This document shows positions 59,994 to 64,000 of a stretch of DNA of 64,000 nucleotides, piece by piece. Numbering within the stretch: position 1 is the first letter of the stretch; each line of letters starts with the position of its first letter. The stretch is from positions 1 to 64,000 of the forward strand of contig JBIOVX010000285.1 of the NCBI GenBank assembly GCA_044868005.1, read 5' to 3'. Source of the DNA: DATARR01 sp044868005 (GTDB lineage: Bacteria > Acidobacteriota > Thermoanaerobaculia > Multivoradales > UBA5704). A program made the position numbers and the translations under genes. The notes below the pieces were generated by a model. It ran no database searches. It saw only the letters and a program-made list of their open reading frames with translations, and had not been told where the DNA came from.

Positions 59994-60292
59994 AGGTCGG
60001 TAAAGGAAGTCGCCTGCACCGTAGAGGCTGATTCGTAGACTTCCGTCGGCGTGATCACGGTGGCGCCGGAGCTCGTGGCCTTCAAGGCGGCGAGACTGCC
60101 GATGGCGCGGATGCGTTCGAGCACCTGTACCGCCTCCGTCTCCCAGCGTTGATCGACGACCTGGGGGGTGATCGCTTCGTAGTACCAGCGGCGCAGCTCC
60201 AGCGCCGCCTCCTGCGAGACGCGGATCGCGCCGGCGCCCTGTCCGAACGCAATCCAGATCTGCGCCATGATGCCCTCCTGGCTATAAGACAT
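59963..60292 (-). CDS. Small kinase-associated protein, copy 1
   Basis: 109 residues, unknown family. It is homologous to the 106-residue protein at 63192-63512. Matching blocks are SQEGIMAQIWIAFGQGAGAI with TQDEIMRQIINLVGAGAGTA, LRRWYYEAIT with LRERYYAWIT, and a C-terminal Cys-Pro segment (DLCPPLPGPP). ATG 60292 is preferred over ATG 60268 because the paralogue aligns from that point and GAGGAG lies upstream. The gene overlaps the kinase start, so it is probably a partner or regulator of that kinase. A promoter lies at 60414-60442. Confidence 0.8.
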   Translation of the reverse strand: MSYSQEGIMAQIWIAFGQGAGAIRVSQEAALELRRWYYEAITPQVVDQRWETEAVQVLERIRAIGSLAALKATSSGATVITPTEVYESASTVQATSFTDLCPPLPGPPA

Positions 60293-60413
60293 GAGTTTTC
60301 TCCTCGGGCATGGCAAAGCCCTGTAGGTTGGGACCGCCTTCACACCAGATGTACGGGGCGCCGGATCGATCTCAGCGGAGAAACTGCAGATCATCACTGA
60401 TTGTGTAGAGACG

Positions 60414-60442
60414 AGTGTAGATCCGGAATTCCCTCCCGTCAA
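60414..60442 (-). promoter_or_regulatory. Sigma-70-like promoter for the first small-protein/kinase pair
   Basis: On the minus strand TTGACG (60437-60442) and TACACT (60414-60419) are separated by 17 bases. It lies about 120 bases upstream of the small gene at 60292 and after the stop of kinase copy 2. Confidence 0.55.
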
Positions 60443-60511
60443 GTTACAGAAACGGCTATCGGGTGACGTGTTTAGATGCGTGACCGGGCGACTCGAGCGA
60501 AGCGGCGGCGC

Positions 60512-63265
60512 TCAGGCGGCGAGGCGGGGGCGCAGCGCCGTGAGCCGCGCCTTGAGCTCGCGCGCGCTGGCGGGCCGGCGGGTGACCGTCCTGTGGAGCG
60601 CCGAGCGGAAGAAATCGCCGAGCAGCGCGTCGTGCTCGGGGCAGGCCTGCGCGAAGTCCGGAACGCGGCCGTGACGGATGCGGTTCATCAATTGGTGCAG
60701 GTCGCCGCCGCTGAAGATCTTGCGGCCGAGCAGGCACTCGTAGAGCACGATGGCGAGGCCCCAGAGATCGAAAGACGTATCGGCCGGCTGGCCGTTGAGC
60801 GCCTCGGGCGACAGATAGGCGAGCGTGCCGACGAGCTGCTTGGAGGCGGACTCCTCGGTGGGCGTGTGCTGCCAGGCCGAGGTCGGCGGCGACAGGGCTG
60901 AATCCCGCTCCAGGTCGGCGGGCGCGGGCACGGCTTCGTCGCGCCGCAGGTCGAACATGACGCGGGCGATGCCGAAATCCATCAGCTTGGGCACGCCGTC
61001 CTTGGTGTAGCCGATGTTGCTCGGCTTGATGTCGCGATGCAGGATGTCCGAGGCGTGGAGGTGCTCGAGGGCCTCGGCCATGGCGATGCCGAGCGCCAGG
61101 GTCTCGGCGGCGTCGAGCCGCCGCTTCTCGATGCGCTGCGTGAGCGTGCCTCCCTCCAGCAGCTCCATGACCAGCATCGGCGTCCCCTGCCAGGTCTCCA
61201 TGCCATAGACCGGCGCCAGGTGCGGATGGGAGACCGCCGCCGCCGTGCGCGCTTCGCGCCGCAGCCGCATGGCATCCTCCGGCGACACCCGCCGCAGGGT
61301 CTTCACCGCCACCGGCCGCCCGAGCGACAGGTCGCTGCCGCGGTAGACGACGCCCATGCCGCCCGTGCCGATCCGCCGCTCGAAGCGGAATTTCCCCGGC
61401 AGCACGTAGGGCACGTGCGACGGCTCGAGCCGGCGGCTGCACGAGCTGCAGAAGACGGTGTAGGAGGGATACAGCCGGCCGCAGTTGGGACACTCCTTCG
61501 CCAGCTCCGCCGCGGCGGCGGGATCGGGAGCGGGCGGGGCCGCCTCGCCTTCCACCGGCTCCTGCCAGCTCCGCTGCGACGAGCCCTGCGAGCGGCCCAA
61601 CTCCATCTCCAGCACCCACGCGGCGCTGCTGGCGATGGCGCGCAGGAGCTGGCGGTCCTCGCGGAAGAACGGCAGGCCGCTCTTCTTCTCGCCGAGCCCG
61701 ATCAAGCCGAGCAGCGAGCCGTCGCGCGCCAGGATGGGCGCGAGCAGGCGGAAGCCGCTGTCCACCAGCCAGTGCCGCTCCGCCTCCGGCAGCTTGGCCA
61801 GGGGCGAGCGCGGGTCTTCGAGCTGGACCGCCAGCGGCTCGCTGGCGCTCGCGATCAGCGCCGCGAGAGCCGAGGAGGCGTCGAGGCGCCGGCCCCGCAC
61901 CTTGGGATCGGCGAGCACTCCCAGGCGAGGCTCGAAGGCCATCAGCGAGACGCTCTCCGGATGCAGCGCGCCTCCGGCCTCGCGGCCGAGCAGGTTGGCG
62001 AGGTCCTCGACGCCGTTGGTGGCGCGGATGCGCTCCACCAGCAGCGTCAGGGTCTGGCGGGCGTCGTACTGCTCGCGGAAAAAGTGGCGGTCGATCGAGT
62101 CGAGGAGGGTCTTGCGGTAGCGCAGCGCCGCCATGCCCACCGCGGCGGAGGAGGCGAGGAGCGGCAGGTGCGGACCGGAGAAGATCTCCTCCAGTTTGTG
62201 CGCGCGGTGCTGGTAGAGGTAAGCGGCCAGCGCGATCAGCGGCACCACCGCGAGCCCCACGGCGGAGTAGCGGGCCAGGCCGTACTGCAGCGCCCGGCGC
62301 GCGATCAGCTTGACGTTGAGCACATGGAGGACGAGGACGCTGTAACCGGCGGTGAAAGGTACCGAGCAGAAGAGGACGAACAGCCCGATGTAGAGGGGGA
62401 AAGGAATCTCCGCCGATCTGCCCAGGGCGTCGGCCGCCGCGTCGATCAGGATATAGGTCAGGAACGGCGCCATCGCCGCGAGCGCGATCACGAACAGGCG
62501 CGCCCGGCGGGCCTCGGGTTCCTGCGCGATCCCGGGGATGCGCGCCAGCAGCAGGGCGAGGGCGAGGATCGCCAGCACCAGGACGATCCCGTAGTACCCG
62601 TAGCTCGGCTTGGAAGGCGCGAGCTCACTCAAAGTGAGCCCCGGCCGGCCCCAACTCCCGATCACGTTGAGCAGCAGCCGGCCTGCCTGCAGGGTGAACA
62701 GCCCGATGCCGGCCGCCAGCGAGACCCGGGTCCCCACGCCGAGGACCCGCCGCAGGCGGAACGAGGTCGGCTCGGTGGGGAACTCCCCCACGAACCGCCA
62801 GAAGAAGTAAGGCAGGAAGGCGTCGGCGTGCAGGCTGCTCAGCACCAGGGCCGCGACGCCCAGGCCGTCGCCGGCGGCGGCCACCAGCCGCAGCAGGAAA
62901 CGGTTCGAGAAGGGGGTCGCGAGGAGCAGGAAGAAGACGCCCAGGAGGGCGGCGCGCCGGTCGCCGGAGCCGCCGAGGCGCAGGACGGCTCCTCCCGCCG
63001 CATAGGCGCAGAGCGGCAGCAGGAGGAGCGGATGGGGAAGGATCGTGTCGCCGGAGAGATCCGTCGGCGACAGCGTCCCCCACACGACGCCGAGGAGGGC
63101 GACGGCCAGCTTGCAGCCGACGAGGACGAGGAGCAGGCGTTCCCAGGACTGGCTCTTCAAGCGGTCGCTGACCTCGCCGGTCGAAAGCTCTCTAGCCGCT
63201 GATCGGGTCCGGACAGTGGGGGCAATCCGAGGTGGTCTCCACCTGGCGGCCCGCCTCGTGGACAT
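60512..63265 (-). CDS. Membrane GAF-zinc-ribbon Ser/Thr protein kinase, copy 2
   Basis: 917 residues with the same layout as copy 1: about seven transmembrane segments, RHFFREQYDARQTLTLLVER, GAF, zinc ribbon (CPNCGRLYPSYTVFCSSCSR) and a complete kinase domain (GTGGMGVVY, VAVK, HRDIKPSNIGY, DFG, LSPEAL). ATG 63265 lies inside the upstream small gene and gives an N-terminus comparable to copy 1; a longer frame to 63535 is the shadow of the small gene. The two kinases share clear identity over the full length, so they arose by tandem duplication together with their small partner genes. Confidence 0.93.
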   Translation of the reverse strand: MSTRRAARWRPPRIAPTVRTRSAARELSTGEVSDRLKSQSWERLLLVLVGCKLAVALLGVVWGTLSPTDLSGDTILPHPLLLLPLCAYAAGGAVLRLGGSGDRRAALLGVFFLLLATPFSNRFLLRLVAAAGDGLGVAALVLSSLHADAFLPYFFWRFVGEFPTEPTSFRLRRVLGVGTRVSLAAGIGLFTLQAGRLLLNVIGSWGRPGLTLSELAPSKPSYGYYGIVLVLAILALALLLARIPGIAQEPEARRARLFVIALAAMAPFLTYILIDAAADALGRSAEIPFPLYIGLFVLFCSVPFTAGYSVLVLHVLNVKLIARRALQYGLARYSAVGLAVVPLIALAAYLYQHRAHKLEEIFSGPHLPLLASSAAVGMAALRYRKTLLDSIDRHFFREQYDARQTLTLLVERIRATNGVEDLANLLGREAGGALHPESVSLMAFEPRLGVLADPKVRGRRLDASSALAALIASASEPLAVQLEDPRSPLAKLPEAERHWLVDSGFRLLAPILARDGSLLGLIGLGEKKSGLPFFREDRQLLRAIASSAAWVLEMELGRSQGSSQRSWQEPVEGEAAPPAPDPAAAAELAKECPNCGRLYPSYTVFCSSCSRRLEPSHVPYVLPGKFRFERRIGTGGMGVVYRGSDLSLGRPVAVKTLRRVSPEDAMRLRREARTAAAVSHPHLAPVYGMETWQGTPMLVMELLEGGTLTQRIEKRRLDAAETLALGIAMAEALEHLHASDILHRDIKPSNIGYTKDGVPKLMDFGIARVMFDLRRDEAVPAPADLERDSALSPPTSAWQHTPTEESASKQLVGTLAYLSPEALNGQPADTSFDLWGLAIVLYECLLGRKIFSGGDLHQLMNRIRHGRVPDFAQACPEHDALLGDFFRSALHRTVTRRPASARELKARLTALRPRLAA

Positions 63266-63512
63266 CCGCCTTGCCGGGCTTCTTTTTCCCGGCCAGGTGT
63301 TTGCCGATCTTCTCGAACTGCTTCTGGATCTTCTTGCCGGCCTCGGCGTCCCAGATCTCCTGCGGGGAGGTCGGCACGTTCTCTTTCTTCTTGGTGATCC
63401 AGGCGTAGTAACGCTCGCGAAGGGCGTCCTGCACCTCGTCCGACAACGCGGTGCCCGCTCCCGCACCGACCAGGTTGATGATCTGCCGCATGATCTCGTC
63501 TTGAGTTGGCAT
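63192..63512 (-). CDS. Small kinase-associated protein, copy 2
   Basis: 106 residues, paralogous to the 59963-60292 protein. The N-terminal helix (DEIMRQIINLVGAGAGTA), central YYAWIT and Lys-rich helix (AGKKIQKQFEKIGKHLAGKK) end in a CPHCPDP motif that could bind metal. ATG 63512 follows GGGAGGGAC. It overlaps the kinase gene by about 74 bp. Function unknown; the conserved order with the kinase points to a complex or substrate. Confidence 0.8.
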   Translation of the reverse strand: MPTQDEIMRQIINLVGAGAGTALSDEVQDALRERYYAWITKKKENVPTSPQEIWDAEAGKKIQKQFEKIGKHLAGKKKPGKADVHEAGRQVETTSDCPHCPDPISG

Positions 63513-63620
63513 GAGTCCCTCCCATATTGAAACACAGGTTGAGAATGCGAGCGCGCGGTGACTTCAGTGGATGGCCGGAGACCGGCTCGAAAAGGAATTT
63601 CGCTTGATGCGGAATTCTAG

Positions 63621-63658
63621 GACAGGGGGATGAGGCGGTCAACGACCTCACCCCTGTC
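63621..63658 (-). terminator. Stem-loop after the redoxin gene
   Basis: GACAGGGG ... TGAGG pairs with CCTCA ... CCCCTGTC around a 10-base loop. It lies just after the redoxin stop (minus strand) and before the small-protein gene, so it probably separates the two transcripts. Confidence 0.6.
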
Positions 63659-63669
63659 TTTAAAGCCCG

Positions 63670-64000
63670 CTAGTACTTGACGCTGCACCCGTACGGCTTG
63701 GTCGAAGCCGGATCGGGATTCTTGCCACCCTTCTCGGCGTTGAGGCCGCCGGCCACGTAGTTCTTGCGCTCCGCCTTCGCCTTGCGCCCCGGCGGATCGT
63801 CGTCGATAGCGCCGTTGTAGGCGATCTTGCCGTCCTTGCCGATGATGAACATGTGCGGCGTGGTCCTGGCCTCGTAGGCGTGGCCGACGGCGCCCGTCTC
63901 GTCGTACAGCACGGCGTAGCTGATGCCGTTTTTCTTGTTATATGCCAGGGTCTCAGCCGGCTGCAGGAAGTCCTGATGGCTCGGGTTGGTGCTGTTGATG
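63670..64000 (-). CDS. Redoxin / AhpC-TSA-like thioredoxin-fold protein (partial)
   Basis: The last 110 codons of a gene that continues past the window edge. The sequence YAVLYDETGAVGHAYEARTT, PHMFIIGKDGKIAYNGAIDD and C-terminal PYGCSVKY fits the C-terminal half of peroxiredoxin-like thiol proteins with the TTPHMF cis-Pro motif. The active-site Cys near the N-terminus is not in the window. Reduction of peroxides or disulphides is expected from the family. Confidence 0.88.
   Translation of the reverse strand, partial: INSTNPSHQDFLQPAETLAYNKKNGISYAVLYDETGAVGHAYEARTTPHMFIIGKDGKIAYNGAIDDDPPGRKAKAERKNYVAGGLNAEKGGKNPDPASTKPYGCSVKY

Noticed and set aside
61037..63202. A 721-residue plus-strand frame opposite kinase copy 2
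   Set aside because: Antisense of a high-GC coding region; repetitive Gln/Arg/Glu composition and no start signal or family match.

Overview
The window looks like a chromosomal segment from a high-GC member of the Acidobacteriota, probably close to Thermoanaerobaculia. The evidence is an ADOP-type duplicated-permease ABC protein with its own PadR regulator, a helix-turn-helix/TPR protein, a zinc-finger/TPR protein, large membrane-GAF-zinc-ribbon Ser/Thr kinases, and a rhombosortase with its lipoprotein target. All of these are common there. The assignment is inferred from gene content, not from a marker gene. No rRNA, tRNA or CRISPR was seen.

Layout. 1-5.5 kb: a large bacterial alpha-2-macroglobulin (minus strand). 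5.6-15.8 kb: an accessory island of visibly lower GC (lines counted by eye give about 50-57 percent, against upper 60s in the flanks). It holds a MazEF-like toxin-antitoxin pair, a duplicated scrap of the macroglobulin gene, a four-gene sigma-54-controlled system and a REP-associated Y1 transposase. The four genes are a PspF-like activator, a membrane vWA protein, a tubulin/FtsZ-like GTPase with a zinc-ribbon tail, and a separate zinc-ribbon protein. REP-like palindromes in opposite orientation lie near both ends. This island is the best candidate for an undescribed system.

15.8-25.3 kb: small regulators and secreted proteins. They include two XRE regulators, a TPR protein, a catalytically incomplete pterin-dehydratase-like protein, a 1.1-kb gene-free stretch with a 21-bp tandem repeat, and a secreted peptide / propeller / metalloprotease group. 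25.3-33.8 kb: ADOP permease and PadR, a rhombotarget lipoprotein fused to a second secreted protein, a frameshifted rhombosortase, a PQQ-type propeller and an HTH-TPR protein.

33.9-40.4 kb: a signalling block with a PstS-like binding protein, two GGDEF-EAL proteins and a receiver-histidine kinase whose receiver has Glu in place of the phospho-Asp. 40.4-57.3 kb: mostly housekeeping genes. These are a thioesterase, an ECF sigma factor with RskA-type anti-sigma, an SDR, a YugP-type peptidase, phosphohexomutase, ileS, def, rlmH, a DksA-like protein, holA, mutM, udk, a PTPS-III-like protein and an O-methyltransferase. 57.3-63.5 kb: two paralogous pairs, each a ~105-residue protein followed by an overlapping membrane Ser/Thr kinase. 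63.7 kb to the edge: a partial redoxin.

In the sigma-54 system a canonical GG-N10-GC promoter and two tandem dyads 20 bp apart sit between the activator gene and the vWA gene. The predicted logic is therefore: activator, then sigma-54 promoter, then vWA-tubulin-zinc-ribbon operon. Its function is not known from the sequence. A stress-induced, envelope-linked remodelling or defence machine is one reasonable inference.
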